A stretch of DNA of 36,603 nt from Zoogloea sp. (GTDB lineage Bacteria; Pseudomonadota; Gammaproteobacteria; Burkholderiales; Rhodocyclaceae): NCBI GenBank assembly GCA_016720685.1, contig JADKKC010000050.1:1-36603 (forward strand), read 5' to 3'. Shown piece after piece: positions 7,766-15,926 of this stretch (positions are counted from its first letter, which is position 1; each line of letters begins with the position of its first letter). The translations under genes and the position numbers were made by a program. The notes beneath the pieces were generated by a model that was given only the letters and a program-made list of their open reading frames with translations, was not told where the DNA came from and searched no databases.

Positions 7766-8563
7766 TCAGCCCTGGCCCTGGTCTTCGTTGCCGAGCGCGG
7801 TGGTGTTGAAACCGCCGTCTACATACATGATTTCACCGGTTACGCCGCTGGCGAGATCGGAGCACAGGAAGGCTGCTGCGTTGCCGACTTCCTCGATGGT
7901 CACGTTGCGGCGCAGCGGCGCATTGCGTTCGTTGAACGACAGCAGCTTACTGAAGTTGCCGATGCCGGAGGCGGCCAGCGTCTTGATCGGGCCCGCGGAA
8001 ATGGCATTGACGCGCGTGCCTTCGGGGCCGAGCGTGACCGCCATGTAGCGTACCGACGCCTCGAGGCTCGCCTTGGCCATACCCATGATGTTGTAGTTGG
8101 GCATGGTGCGCACGGCGCCAAGGTAGGACATGGTCAGCATCGAACCGTTGCGACCCTTCATCATCGGCCGGGCGGCCTTGGCGAGGGCGGGAAAGCTGTA
8201 GGCGCTGACTTCCTGGGAAATGCGGAACGCTTCGCGGGAGAGCCCGTCGAGAAAGTCGCCCTCGAGGGCTTCGCTGGGGGCGAAGGCGATGGAGTGAACC
8301 AGCCCGTCGAGCCAGTCCCATTTTTGCGCGAGCTCATCGAAGAGCTTTGCGATTTCTTCGTCGTTCTGGACGTCGCACGCAAAGATCATTTCGCTGCCGA
8401 ATTCGGCGGCCATTTTGGCTACGCGATCATGGAAGCGTTCGTTCTGGTACGTAAAGGCGAGCTCTGCGCCTTCCCGGTGCATGGCTTTGGCGATCCCGTA
8501 GGAGATCGAGCGGTTGGACAGCAATCCGGTGATGAGAATGCGCTTGCCGGCGAGAAAGCCCAT
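7766..8563 (-). CDS. fabI: Enoyl-[acyl-carrier-protein] reductase (NADH) FabI
   Basis: FabI performs the last reduction of each fatty-acid elongation cycle, turning trans-2-enoyl-ACP into acyl-ACP with NADH in the cytoplasm; it is the target of triclosan. The 265-residue length fits. The SDR-type cofactor motif is the FabI variant GLLSNRSISYGIA. Active-site residues are Y147 and Y157 with K164 (Y-x6-K, PNYNIMGMAKASLEA). The ends MGFLAGKRILITG and YVDGGFNTTALG are family-typical. It is transcribed divergently from the solute-binding lipoprotein gene, with a 95-bp spacer. The start has GGAGACACC upstream. Probably essential. Confidence 0.97.
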   Translation of the reverse strand: MGFLAGKRILITGLLSNRSISYGIAKAMHREGAELAFTYQNERFHDRVAKMAAEFGSEMIFACDVQNDEEIAKLFDELAQKWDWLDGLVHSIAFAPSEALEGDFLDGLSREAFRISQEVSAYSFPALAKAARPMMKGRNGSMLTMSYLGAVRTMPNYNIMGMAKASLEASVRYMAVTLGPEGTRVNAISAGPIKTLAASGIGNFSKLLSFNERNAPLRRNVTIEEVGNAAAFLCSDLASGVTGEIMYVDGGFNTTALGNEDQGQG

Positions 8564-8658
8564 GTAAGGTGTCTCCTGTGAATAACCATCCGATTATAAC
8601 GGATGCTTCCGGAGCGTGTGCTGTCGCGACTCCATCGCTATCCGGTAGAGTAAACCCC

Positions 8659-10848
8659 ATGCACGCACTGATCCGACCGCTGTTTCGTCCGCTGTTCCGG
8701 TACTTTCCTTCCATGCTGCTCGCAAGCCTGGCAGCCGGCTGTGGTCAGGTGTGGAACGATCCCTACCCGATCGCCGAGCGGGGCCAGAACATTCTTTACA
8801 CCGCCTTCACCCAGCGCCCCAAGCACCTCGACCCGGTCCAGTCCTACAGCGAGGACGAGGCGACTTTTCTGTACCAGATCTACGAGCCGCCGCTGCAGTA
8901 CCACTATCTCAAGCGCCCCTTCGAGCTGAACGTGGCTGCCGCCGAGAGGATGCCTGTGCTGCGCCAGTTCGATGCCGACGGCAAGGTGCTGCCACCCGGC
9001 GCCGACCCGGCCCGCATCGCCCGCAGCGAATACGAAATCCGTATCCGGCCGGGCATCCGCTATCAGCCGCACCCGGCCTTTGCCGCCGACGCCAAGGGCC
9101 AGCCGCTTTACCTCGGCCTCACCGCTGCCGATCTCGCCGACAAGCGCAGCCTCGGCGATTTTCCGCAAACCGGCACCCGCGAACTCACCGCCGACGATTA
9201 TGCTTACCAGATCAAGCGCCTCGCGCACCCGCGCCTGCATTCGCCGGTGCTCGAACTGATGGGTGATTACATCGTCGGGCTGAAGGATCTCCACGCCCGC
9301 CTGGCCGCCGACGAAAAGGCCCGCGCCGCAAAAGGCGAGGGCGGCTGGATCGACCTGCGCAACTATCCGATGAGCGGCGTCGAGGTGATCGACCGCTACA
9401 CCTACCGCATCCACATCAAGGGCACCTATCCCCAGTTTCCCTACTGGCTGGCGATGCCCTTTTTTGCGCCTGTGCCTGTCGAAGCCGACCGCTTCTTTGC
9501 CCAGCCGGGCATGGCCGAGCGCAACCTGACGCTCGACTGGTGGCCCATCGGCACGGGGCCCTACATGCTGGCCGACAACAATCCCAACGCCCGCATGGTG
9601 CTGGTGAAGAACCCCAATTTCCGCGGTGAAACCTATCCCTGCGAGGGCGAGCCGGACGACAAGGCGGAAGGGCTGCTGGCCGATTGCGGCAAGACCATTC
9701 CGTTTGTCGACCAGGTGGTGTTCACCCGCGAGAAGGAAAGCATTCCGTACTGGAATAAGTTTCTGCAGGGCTACTACGACGCCTCGGGCGTGTCGTCCGA
9801 CAACTTCGACCAGGCCGTGCAGATGGGCGGGCAGGGCGACGTGAGCCTGTCGGACGAAATGGCCGGGAAGGGCATCAAGCTCAACACCTCGGTGGCGCCC
9901 ACCGTGATGTACATGGGCTTCAACATGCTCGACCCGGTGGTTGGCGGCAACTCGGAGCGGGCGCGCAAGCTGCGTCTGGCCATCTCGATCGCCATCGACC
10001 AGGAAGAATTCATCTCGGTTTTCCAGAACGGCCGCGGCGTGCCGGCGATGCACCCGATACCGCCGGGCATCTTCGGCTACCGGGCCGACGAGGCCGGCAT
10101 CAACCCCAATGTGTACGACTGGATCGACGGCAAGCCGCGCCGCAAACCGGTGGATGAAGCCCGTCGCCTGCTGGCCGAGGCCGGCTATCCCGGCGGTCGC
10201 GACGCCAGGACCGGCGAGCCGCTGGTGGTTAACCTCGACACCACGGGCAGCGGCATGGGCGACAAATCCACCGTCGACTGGCTCAACAAGCAGTTCCGCA
10301 AGCTCGACATGCAGCTGGTGGTGCGTGCCACCGACTACAACCGTTTCCAGGACAAGATCCGCAAGGGCAACGCGCAGCTTTTCTACTGGGGCTGGAACGC
10401 CGACTACCCGGACCCGGAGAACTTCCTGTTCCTGCTTTATGGGGCCCAGAGCAAGGTCAAGAGCCAGGGTGAGAACGCGGCCAACTACGAAAACGCCGAG
10501 TACGACCGCCTTTTCGAGCGCATGAAATCCATGCCCGACAGCCCTGAACGGCAGGCCATCATCGAGCGCATGCTGGCCATCCTGCAGCACGACTCACCGT
10601 GGGTGTGGGGCTTTTACGAAAAGGCCTACACGCTGCAGCACGGCTGGCTGTATAACCGCAAGCCGGGCAAGATCGCTCGCAACACCCTTAAATATCAAAG
10701 GGTTGACGTGGCCGCGCGGGAGCGCCTGCGGGCCGAATGGAACCGCCCCGTGCTGTGGCCGCTTAGCCTGGTGGCGCTGTTTGGCGCCCTGGTGGTGACG
10801 CCGGCAGTGCTCCATTACCGGCGCCGGGAGCGTGCCGGAGGCAGTTGA
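8659..10848 (+). CDS. ABC transporter solute-binding lipoprotein (peptide/nickel, family 5) with C-terminal membrane anchor
   Basis: The 729-residue product matches family-5 solute-binding proteins (OppA/DppA-like): a TAFTQRPKHLDPVQSY segment near the N-terminus, internal repeats of the two-lobed fold, and YWGWNADYPDPENFLFLLYG near the C-terminal part. The N-terminus is a lipoprotein signal with lipobox LAAGC, so it should be tethered to a membrane. It is longer than usual, and a hydrophobic segment (WPLSLVALFGALVVTPAVL) followed by RRRER lies at the extreme C-terminus. No permease or ATPase gene is adjacent. The ATG at 8659 was chosen because it places the signal peptide correctly; an ATG at 8569 would overlap the fabI leader. 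Its ligand is not predictable. Confidence 0.85.
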   Translation: MHALIRPLFRPLFRYFPSMLLASLAAGCGQVWNDPYPIAERGQNILYTAFTQRPKHLDPVQSYSEDEATFLYQIYEPPLQYHYLKRPFELNVAAAERMPVLRQFDADGKVLPPGADPARIARSEYEIRIRPGIRYQPHPAFAADAKGQPLYLGLTAADLADKRSLGDFPQTGTRELTADDYAYQIKRLAHPRLHSPVLELMGDYIVGLKDLHARLAADEKARAAKGEGGWIDLRNYPMSGVEVIDRYTYRIHIKGTYPQFPYWLAMPFFAPVPVEADRFFAQPGMAERNLTLDWWPIGTGPYMLADNNPNARMVLVKNPNFRGETYPCEGEPDDKAEGLLADCGKTIPFVDQVVFTREKESIPYWNKFLQGYYDASGVSSDNFDQAVQMGGQGDVSLSDEMAGKGIKLNTSVAPTVMYMGFNMLDPVVGGNSERARKLRLAISIAIDQEEFISVFQNGRGVPAMHPIPPGIFGYRADEAGINPNVYDWIDGKPRRKPVDEARRLLAEAGYPGGRDARTGEPLVVNLDTTGSGMGDKSTVDWLNKQFRKLDMQLVVRATDYNRFQDKIRKGNAQLFYWGWNADYPDPENFLFLLYGAQSKVKSQGENAANYENAEYDRLFERMKSMPDSPERQAIIERMLAILQHDSPWVWGFYEKAYTLQHGWLYNRKPGKIARNTLKYQRVDVAARERLRAEWNRPVLWPLSLVALFGALVVTPAVLHYRRRERAGGS

Positions 10849-10855
10849 ATCACGC

Positions 10856-10896
10856 AAAAGCGGCAACAATCCTGCGTTGATTGCCGCCGCTTTTTT
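10856..10896. terminator. Rho-independent terminator
   Basis: A stem AAAAGCGGC (10856-10864) with GCCGCTTTT (10886-10894), ending in a T-run, closes the solute-binding protein gene. The A-run on the left lets it also work for the convergent rhodanese gene. Confidence 0.85.
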
Positions 10897-10918
10897 GCCA
10901 GCCTGACGGCCGGTTTGA

Positions 10919-11299
10919 TCAGTCAAATGCCGGCATCACCGGCTTGGCTACCGGTTTGCCTGCACCAACCCAGGCGTCGAAACCACCGGCAATCGACTTG
11001 ACGTCGAGGTAGCCCATGTCGTGCAGTGCGCAGGCAGCCAGCGCGGCGCGGCCGCTGGTCTTGCAGTACAGAACGATCCGGATGTCGCGGGACGTGAGTT
11101 CGGGCGTGCTGCTCAGCTTGAATTCCAGCATGCCGCGGGACATATGAACCGCGCCGGGAACATGGCCGGCGGCAAACTCTTCGGTTTCGCGAACGTCGAT
11201 CAGCACGTCAGCGTCGCGAATGGCCTGTTCGGCAGCGTCGGGCGAGAGTTCCTGAACGCGGGTCTTGGCGGCGGCAACGAGATCGTGGGCGGTTTTCAT
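10919..11299 (-). CDS. Rhodanese-like sulfurtransferase
   Basis: A single-domain rhodanese (126 aa) that can carry a persulfide on its active-site cysteine and pass sulfur to thiols or cyanide. The active loop is C79-KTSG-R84 within IVLYCKTSGRAALA. The CDC25-like signature VLIDVRETEEFAAGHVPGAVH is present. There is no signal peptide, so it is cytoplasmic. I chose the ATG at 11299 (MKTAHDL) because AAGGAA lies upstream; the frame runs up to 11332 without a better site. It lies 101 bp downstream of the KfrA-like gene on the same strand, but the hairpin at 11356-11372 suggests separate transcription. Confidence 0.92.
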   Translation of the reverse strand: MKTAHDLVAAAKTRVQELSPDAAEQAIRDADVLIDVRETEEFAAGHVPGAVHMSRGMLEFKLSSTPELTSRDIRIVLYCKTSGRAALAACALHDMGYLDVKSIAGGFDAWVGAGKPVAKPVMPAFD

Positions 11300-11355
11300 G
11301 GCGTTCCTTGAAGGGCAGGGTGGGGCGCCCAATAATATTAGAAATCGCTCATATT

Positions 11356-11372
11356 GTGATTTAAAAAATCAC
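11356..11372. promoter_or_regulatory. AT-rich palindrome between the KfrA-like and rhodanese genes
   Basis: GTGATTT and AAATCAC form a perfect 7-bp inverted repeat around AAA. It sits 57 bp upstream of the rhodanese start and 29 bp past the stop of the KfrA-like gene. It may be an operator for the rhodanese gene or a weak terminator. Confidence 0.35.
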
Positions 11373-11400
11373 CGCATCTGCCCGTGCGCATCCGAAGCGC

Positions 11401-12477
11401 TCAGCCCATCGTCGCGTCACCTTCCGGCGGGCCGGGCGCAAGTTCGGGCGAAGGCGAAGCGGCACGCATCAGCATGAGCGCCTGGCTGTGCGCCTCCGCA
11501 GTGCGCGCTCTTTCCGCTTCAAACTGAAGCTGCAGTTCCAGCCTTGCCATCTGCGTTTCCTGATTGCCGATCGTCGTTGCGCTGGCCAGTTGCTGTGCTC
11601 GCAGCCGGGCCAGTTCGGCCTGAAGCTCTGTCAGCTGGGCGGTCATTGTGGCGGCGTCCGTCTCCAGCTGGCGCTTGAGCGCCGCAAGCTCCGAGGCGCG
11701 CCCTTCCGCTTCTGCGGTTTTGCTGCGCTGGCTGCTCAGGTTGGCATCGAGCACGCCGACCCTTTGGCGGAGTTCATTGACGGCAGCGGCGTGATCCTGG
11801 CGAAGCTGGTCGGTCTGGCGCATCAGGTGTTCGCGCTCGCCGGCGCTGCGATCCTGCTCGGCGCGTATTTCGGTGAGCAGGCGCTCCCGCTCGGCCGCAG
11901 CCTGAAAACCCAGATCGCTCACGTGGCGTGCGTGCTCGTCACGCAGGGTTTCCAGGCGCCGCTCCAGCCCGGCGCACTGGGCAATGTGCAGCTCCCGCTG
12001 CCCAAGCAGGTCGGCAATCATCGTTCGCTGGGCCGCGGCGGCTTGCTGCTGGGATTCGAGTTCCGCGCTCAGTCGGGCGGTGGTGGCGCGCTCGCTGCGT
12101 AGCGTGTCGAGGGCTGCGGCACGGTCGTTGGCGGCTTCGTCCGCCTGGCGCTTCAGAGCCTCTTCCTTGAGCCGGAATTCCGCCCGCAGGGTTTCTGCCG
12201 ACGCACTGGCCGCTTCGGACGACACGACGAGCAGCGCGTCGAACAGGCTCCGGGCCTTGAGCTGCAAGGCTTCCGGCCACTCGCCGAAAAGCGGGTCACG
12301 GGCAAGCGCGGTGCTGCCGGCGCGGGATTCGCGCCATTGCCGGATGTGGGCAGAAACGACGCGTGTCGAGCCTTTTCCCAGCTTTTCATGGACTTTCAGG
12401 TAGGTCGGACTCGCGCCGGCGGCGCTCAGATCGTTGCAGATCTGTTCGACCATTTCGTAGGTCACGGCACTTGCCAT
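11401..12477 (-). CDS. KfrA-like DNA-binding protein with long coiled coil
   Basis: The 358-residue product starts with a domain like KfrA_N (about residues 1-110: VTYEMVEQICNDLSAAG, then STRVVSAHIRQWRES), which has a helix-turn-helix and binds DNA. The remainder, roughly 130-330, is an Ala/Glu/Arg/Gln-rich continuous coiled coil. KfrA of plasmid RK2 is an autorepressor with a role in plasmid stability. The ATG at 12477 (MASAVTYE) is preceded by GGAGA; the longer frame to 12537 has no such site. The gene is divergent from a tyrosine recombinase, and three tandem TTGCGCAA-type repeats in the spacer are probably its operator. A chromosomal mobile-element role is inferred. Confidence 0.85.
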   Translation of the reverse strand: MASAVTYEMVEQICNDLSAAGASPTYLKVHEKLGKGSTRVVSAHIRQWRESRAGSTALARDPLFGEWPEALQLKARSLFDALLVVSSEAASASAETLRAEFRLKEEALKRQADEAANDRAAALDTLRSERATTARLSAELESQQQAAAAQRTMIADLLGQRELHIAQCAGLERRLETLRDEHARHVSDLGFQAAAERERLLTEIRAEQDRSAGEREHLMRQTDQLRQDHAAAVNELRQRVGVLDANLSSQRSKTAEAEGRASELAALKRQLETDAATMTAQLTELQAELARLRAQQLASATTIGNQETQMARLELQLQFEAERARTAEAHSQALMLMRAASPSPELAPGPPEGDATMG

Positions 12478-12565
12478 CGAGGGTGTCTCCGTTTTTGCGT
12501 GTGCTTGCGTGCCTGGCAGGGCTGCGCGTTGCTGCACATGAATTCATTGCAACATTTTAATTATT

Positions 12566-12589
12566 TTGCGCAATTGCGCAATTGCGTTG
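12566..12589. promoter_or_regulatory. Tandem 8-bp palindromic repeats, probable KfrA-like operator
   Basis: TTGCGCAA occurs at 12566-12573 and 12574-12581, followed by TTGCGTTG at 12582-12589. A fourth, TTGTGCAA, is at 12615-12622. Each unit is palindromic. They lie between the divergent KfrA-like and recombinase genes. Autoregulation at such iterated sites is known for KfrA-type proteins; application to this case is inference. Confidence 0.55.
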
Positions 12590-12685
12590 CTACTTCAAAA
12601 CTAATAATCACGAGTTGTGCAATTATCGACACTATTAGCCAAGGCAAGTAACATCCACGTCGACCACACAATCGGGAGGCGCCGG

Positions 12686-14077
12686 ATGGCTCATACGCCA
12701 GCAGTCAGCGTAGCAATTCACGAAGCCGGGCCGGTAATGCTGCCGATCCCGCCCCATCTGCAGGCCGGCAGCGACGCCCGGCGCAGCGTGGCCGTTGCCA
12801 ATTCGCTGGGCGCCACCAACGACCATGAGGCAATCCTTACCTGGCTCAACGCCAGGGCGAAAAACGTGCAGACCCGCAAGGCCTACCTCCAGGAGATCCG
12901 CCGCTTTCTGGCTTTCATGCTGTACATCCGCGGCCGGCTGATCTCGAACGCCACGGTGGGGGATCTGGAGGCCTTTCGCGTGTGGCTCGTTGCGCCGTAT
13001 CTGCCTGCCGAAGGCTGGCCAGCCGGATACACGCCCTTTGGCAAAGGGGGCGAGGCACCGGCGGCGGACGGGCAGCTGCGCCTGCAAGGGCTGGCAACAG
13101 GCAGCCGGCGCCGGGCCGACACGACGATCCGGGGGTTTTTCCGCTTTCTTCACGACAGCGGCTATCTGGCCATGAATCCTTGCCTGCGCCTCGGCAAATT
13201 CACCGGTGAGGAAATCTCCCAGGATGCGCTGGAGGAGATGCAGCTCAGCCCCGGGATGTACGCCCGGCAACGCCGGCTGGATGCCATCGAAGAGGACAAC
13301 CGCGGGGCCGACAAGGCATTTTCAATCGAACTGTGGCTGTGGCTTCGCGACTTTCTCGATGCGCCGGAAAACCACTGGCGCATAGCCGGCCCGGATGCGG
13401 GCGAGGGCGCCGCGGCGGAATCCCTGCCGCAAGCGTGGCCGCTGGAGCGGCAGGAGCGTCTGCGCTGCATTCTGCTGTTCGGCTACGCCGCAGCGGGCCG
13501 CCGTGCCGAGATCGCCGAAACAAGAATGAGCGCCATCGTGCAAAGCGGAAAGCGCTGGATCTGGAAAGTGATCGGCAAGGGCAGAACCGCCGCCGACGGG
13601 CCGGATCGGGTCACGCTGGACGACGCCGCCATTCAGGCCTTGATGCGCTATCGCGCCGCACGCGGGCTGTCCGGCTACCCGGATGCGAGCGAGCGCCAGG
13701 TGCCGCTGATTGCCAAGCTCACACCGCAAAGGCGCCGGGGCAAGCGGCAGCTGAAAACCGGCGACGGCGTCACCGCCGGCTACCTGAACAGCGAGCTGCG
13801 CCGCTTCCTGAACTACGCCGCACCGTTTGCCGCCCTGTGCGAGCCGGCCTGGGAGGCGCAACTGCGCCGCGCCGCATCCCACTGGCTCAGGCACACCCGA
13901 GGAACACACTTCGCCCTGGGCCACGTCTCGCTGGCCAGAACCGCCGAACAACTGCGCCACAAAGACCCGAGAACCACCAGCAAGTACTACGTGCACATGA
14001 AGGACGAAGAGCGCGGGGAAGCGGTGGACGCAATCTCCACGCTGCTTGCGCGACAAGGCAAGCGAGGTGAGGAATGA
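12686..14077 (+). CDS. Tyrosine site-specific recombinase
   Basis: This 463-residue phage-integrase/XerC-type enzyme cuts and rejoins DNA at specific sites through a 3'-phosphotyrosine. Catalytic residues read in order: R273 (AAGRRAEIAETR), K298 (WKVIGKG), H399-x2-R402 (HWLRHTRGTH), H425 (LRHKDPRTT) and Y434 (TTSKYYVH). An N-terminal SAM-like core-binding domain (about 45-170) is present, with a long insertion before the catalytic domain. The ATG at 12686 was chosen because GGGAGG is directly upstream; an in-frame ATG at 12617 has none. It is divergent from the KfrA-like gene and is followed 53 bp later by a dif-like palindrome. Probably the mobility or resolution enzyme of an integrated element. 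Confidence 0.92.
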   Translation: MAHTPAVSVAIHEAGPVMLPIPPHLQAGSDARRSVAVANSLGATNDHEAILTWLNARAKNVQTRKAYLQEIRRFLAFMLYIRGRLISNATVGDLEAFRVWLVAPYLPAEGWPAGYTPFGKGGEAPAADGQLRLQGLATGSRRRADTTIRGFFRFLHDSGYLAMNPCLRLGKFTGEEISQDALEEMQLSPGMYARQRRLDAIEEDNRGADKAFSIELWLWLRDFLDAPENHWRIAGPDAGEGAAAESLPQAWPLERQERLRCILLFGYAAAGRRAEIAETRMSAIVQSGKRWIWKVIGKGRTAADGPDRVTLDDAAIQALMRYRAARGLSGYPDASERQVPLIAKLTPQRRRGKRQLKTGDGVTAGYLNSELRRFLNYAAPFAALCEPAWEAQLRRAASHWLRHTRGTHFALGHVSLARTAEQLRHKDPRTTSKYYVHMKDEERGEAVDAISTLLARQGKRGEE

Positions 14078-14130
14078 CACCGAGGCGGCTGCCGACAGGC
14101 TTTGGCGGAGGAAAGCTCTCGGCCACTCAA

Positions 14131-14160
14131 TACTTCTGAAAACAGTAATTTTCAGAAGTA
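14131..14160. repeat. Perfect 12-bp inverted repeat with 6-bp centre (dif/core-site geometry)
   Basis: The left arm TACTTCTGAAAA (14131-14142) and right arm TTTTCAGAAGTA (14149-14160) are exactly complementary around CAGTAA. The geometry of 11-12-bp arms with a 6-bp spacer is that of Xer/dif-type tyrosine-recombinase core sites. It lies 53 bp after the recombinase stop. It could also be a terminator stem, but no T-run follows. Confidence 0.55.
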
Positions 14161-14395
14161 ACGTTATATCTTTCGGAGATCACTTCTTCACCTCTTCGGC
14201 GCGCTGCGTGCAGCATTCCAGAGCTTCCTGATCTGATCAGCGGCTCCCGACGGGTCGACGCAAACACGCAGACGCACACCAGCGCGGCGGGCACGGCCGG
14301 TGTTCTTGAGCTTTGCCGGGGCTTACTCCAGAATGAATCGCTTACCCTTTCGTTGCACCACCGCACCGTGGCATTCCTATTGCGAGTCATCCACG

Positions 14396-14827
14396 ATGGA
14401 CAGGACCCAGGAGAGTCAGGCCTTCCCTACAAGCGCAGCGGCCCATCCGGCGGCGCCCGCGTTTCCGGCTATCTCTTCGGCGGCGGCCCTGTCCCTGTCA
14501 CTGTGCCGGCTGGACGGAGCCGAACTGGTGGTGGCGCCGTTCCGGATCAATCGCTTCCGCCAGGCCTACCTCAACCCGGACGAGATCCGGATTGAACTCG
14601 CGGCCATCGCCCCAGGCCATTACCGGGTGATGGCAGTGCACAACTTTCACGTCGAAGACTGCAACCCCTGCCTCGACGAATGCGTCGCCGGGCTGTTTCT
14701 GGCGGCGCAACTGGACGACGGCAGCTGGGAAGAGCCGGAACGTTTTCCGGTGGAATGTCGCGCGGTGGCCGTGCTGGCCACCCTGCGGGTGCCGGACGGC
14801 AACGGCCCGGCGGAGCTGCTCGCGTGA
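14396..14827 (+). CDS. Hypothetical protein with cysteine cluster, first gene of GT4/TIR-like operon
   Basis: The family is not recognised. The 143-residue product has an Ala/Ser/Pro-rich N-terminus (about 1-35), then a beta-rich domain from LSLCRLDGAELVVAPFRI onward. A cysteine cluster EDCNPCLDEC (C-x2-C-x3-C) is visible near residues 88-97, which may bind a metal or form a redox centre. The start at 14396 has no strong ribosome-binding site. The stop codon overlaps the GTG start of the glycosyltransferase (GTGA), so the two are translationally coupled and probably act together. Confidence 0.65.
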   Translation: MDRTQESQAFPTSAAAHPAAPAFPAISSAAALSLSLCRLDGAELVVAPFRINRFRQAYLNPDEIRIELAAIAPGHYRVMAVHNFHVEDCNPCLDECVAGLFLAAQLDDGSWEEPERFPVECRAVAVLATLRVPDGNGPAELLA

Positions 14828-15924
14828 TCACCAACACCACCGAGCGCGACTTCGATGTCATCGAGATCACCAACGAAATGCCCCACAACCGCATGGGCGG
14901 CGTGGGCAGCGTGATCGAGGCACTGACCAGCGGCTTTGCGGCCATCGGCGTGCGCGCCCTGTGGTACGTCACCGATCACGGCTACCAACCCTACGAGGTC
15001 GACGCCATCCTCGCCAGCCGGGCCTCTGTGGCCCTCGGCAGCGAAGCCGAACTGGCCCACTTCCGGGCGCCGGTGGTGCATGTGCATTCCTACAACCACG
15101 GCCCCGGCCTGCTCGATGCCACCCGCGGCGCCCGTTCGCTGTTCACCATCCACTCCCTGCTGGCCTACGAGGAAATCTCCAACGCGGTGAATCTGCACGG
15201 CGCGGTGCTCGACCAGGAACGCCTCATTGCCGCGTGCGACGAAGTGGTGCTGGTTTCCGAGGCCGAACGCGGCTACTACCGTCAGCTCGGCTACGAGCGC
15301 CTCAATCCGCGGGTCAGCGTGGTCGCCAACGGCATCCGTCTGCCCCCCATGCAGGCGCCCGGGCCGCGGCGCGGCATGCTCGGCTACTGTGGCCGGCTGG
15401 TGCCGCGCAAGCATCCCGAATACGTACAAAAGGTGCTCGCCGAGCCGGGCTTCGAGCGCTTCGAGGCCATGATCGCCGGCAAGGCCTTCAGCGCCTACGC
15501 CCGCGACCTGCTCATCGGGCACGCCATCGAGGAGCGAGTGCGCTACCTGGGCTGGTGCGGCGGGCCGCGCCTCGACGCCTTCTTCGCAGCCATCGACGTG
15601 CTCGCCCAGCCCTCCACCTACGAACCCTTCGGCCTGTCGGCCCTCGAAGCCGCGGCGCGGGGCATCCCGCTGGTGTGCACACCGGTAGATGGCCTCGTCG
15701 AAGTGCTCGGCGAACACGCCTTTTACTGCGACGACACCAGCTATCCCGCCTTTCTCGACGCCATGACCCGCTGGCGCGAAGCCGATCCCGACGCCATCGC
15801 CGCCCGCTGCGCCGGTGCGCGCGCACGCGCCCTCGAACACTTCACCGATCTGGCCATGGCGCGCCGCTATCTCGAACGCTTCCGCCAGATCAAAGGCACG
15901 GCGGCCACAACCGGAGACGACTGA
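14824..15924 (+). CDS. GT4-family glycosyltransferase
   Basis: The protein (366 aa) is a GT-B fold retaining glycosyltransferase of the GT4 type, using a nucleotide sugar. The N-terminal domain has a glycine-rich NRMGGVGSVIEAL, as in glycogen synthase-like enzymes. The C-terminal domain has GYCGRLVPRKHPEY and the E-x7-E motif (E267 and E275, in EPFGLSALE), which binds the donor. The acceptor is unknown. The start is the GTG at 14824, which overlaps the previous stop; no later ATG keeps the N-terminal domain. It is followed 2 bp later by the TIR-like gene. Neighbours of this kind are not those of an O-antigen or capsule cluster, so the sugar may be transferred to a protein, lipid or small molecule. 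Confidence 0.85.
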   Translation: MITNTTERDFDVIEITNEMPHNRMGGVGSVIEALTSGFAAIGVRALWYVTDHGYQPYEVDAILASRASVALGSEAELAHFRAPVVHVHSYNHGPGLLDATRGARSLFTIHSLLAYEEISNAVNLHGAVLDQERLIAACDEVVLVSEAERGYYRQLGYERLNPRVSVVANGIRLPPMQAPGPRRGMLGYCGRLVPRKHPEYVQKVLAEPGFERFEAMIAGKAFSAYARDLLIGHAIEERVRYLGWCGGPRLDAFFAAIDVLAQPSTYEPFGLSALEAAARGIPLVCTPVDGLVEVLGEHAFYCDDTSYPAFLDAMTRWREADPDAIAARCAGARARALEHFTDLAMARRYLERFRQIKGTAATTGDD

Positions 15925-15926
15925 CC

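Noticed and set aside
8638..10590. 650-codon open frame on the minus strand
   Set aside because: Antisense shadow of the solute-binding protein gene; its composition has no domain pattern.
12566..12622. Short CRISPR-like array
   Set aside because: The units are 8 bp, adjacent and palindromic with no spacers; this is an operator pattern.
14131..14160. Palindrome as a rho-independent terminator
   Set aside because: The stem is AT-rich and no T-run follows; the core-site reading fits its geometry better.
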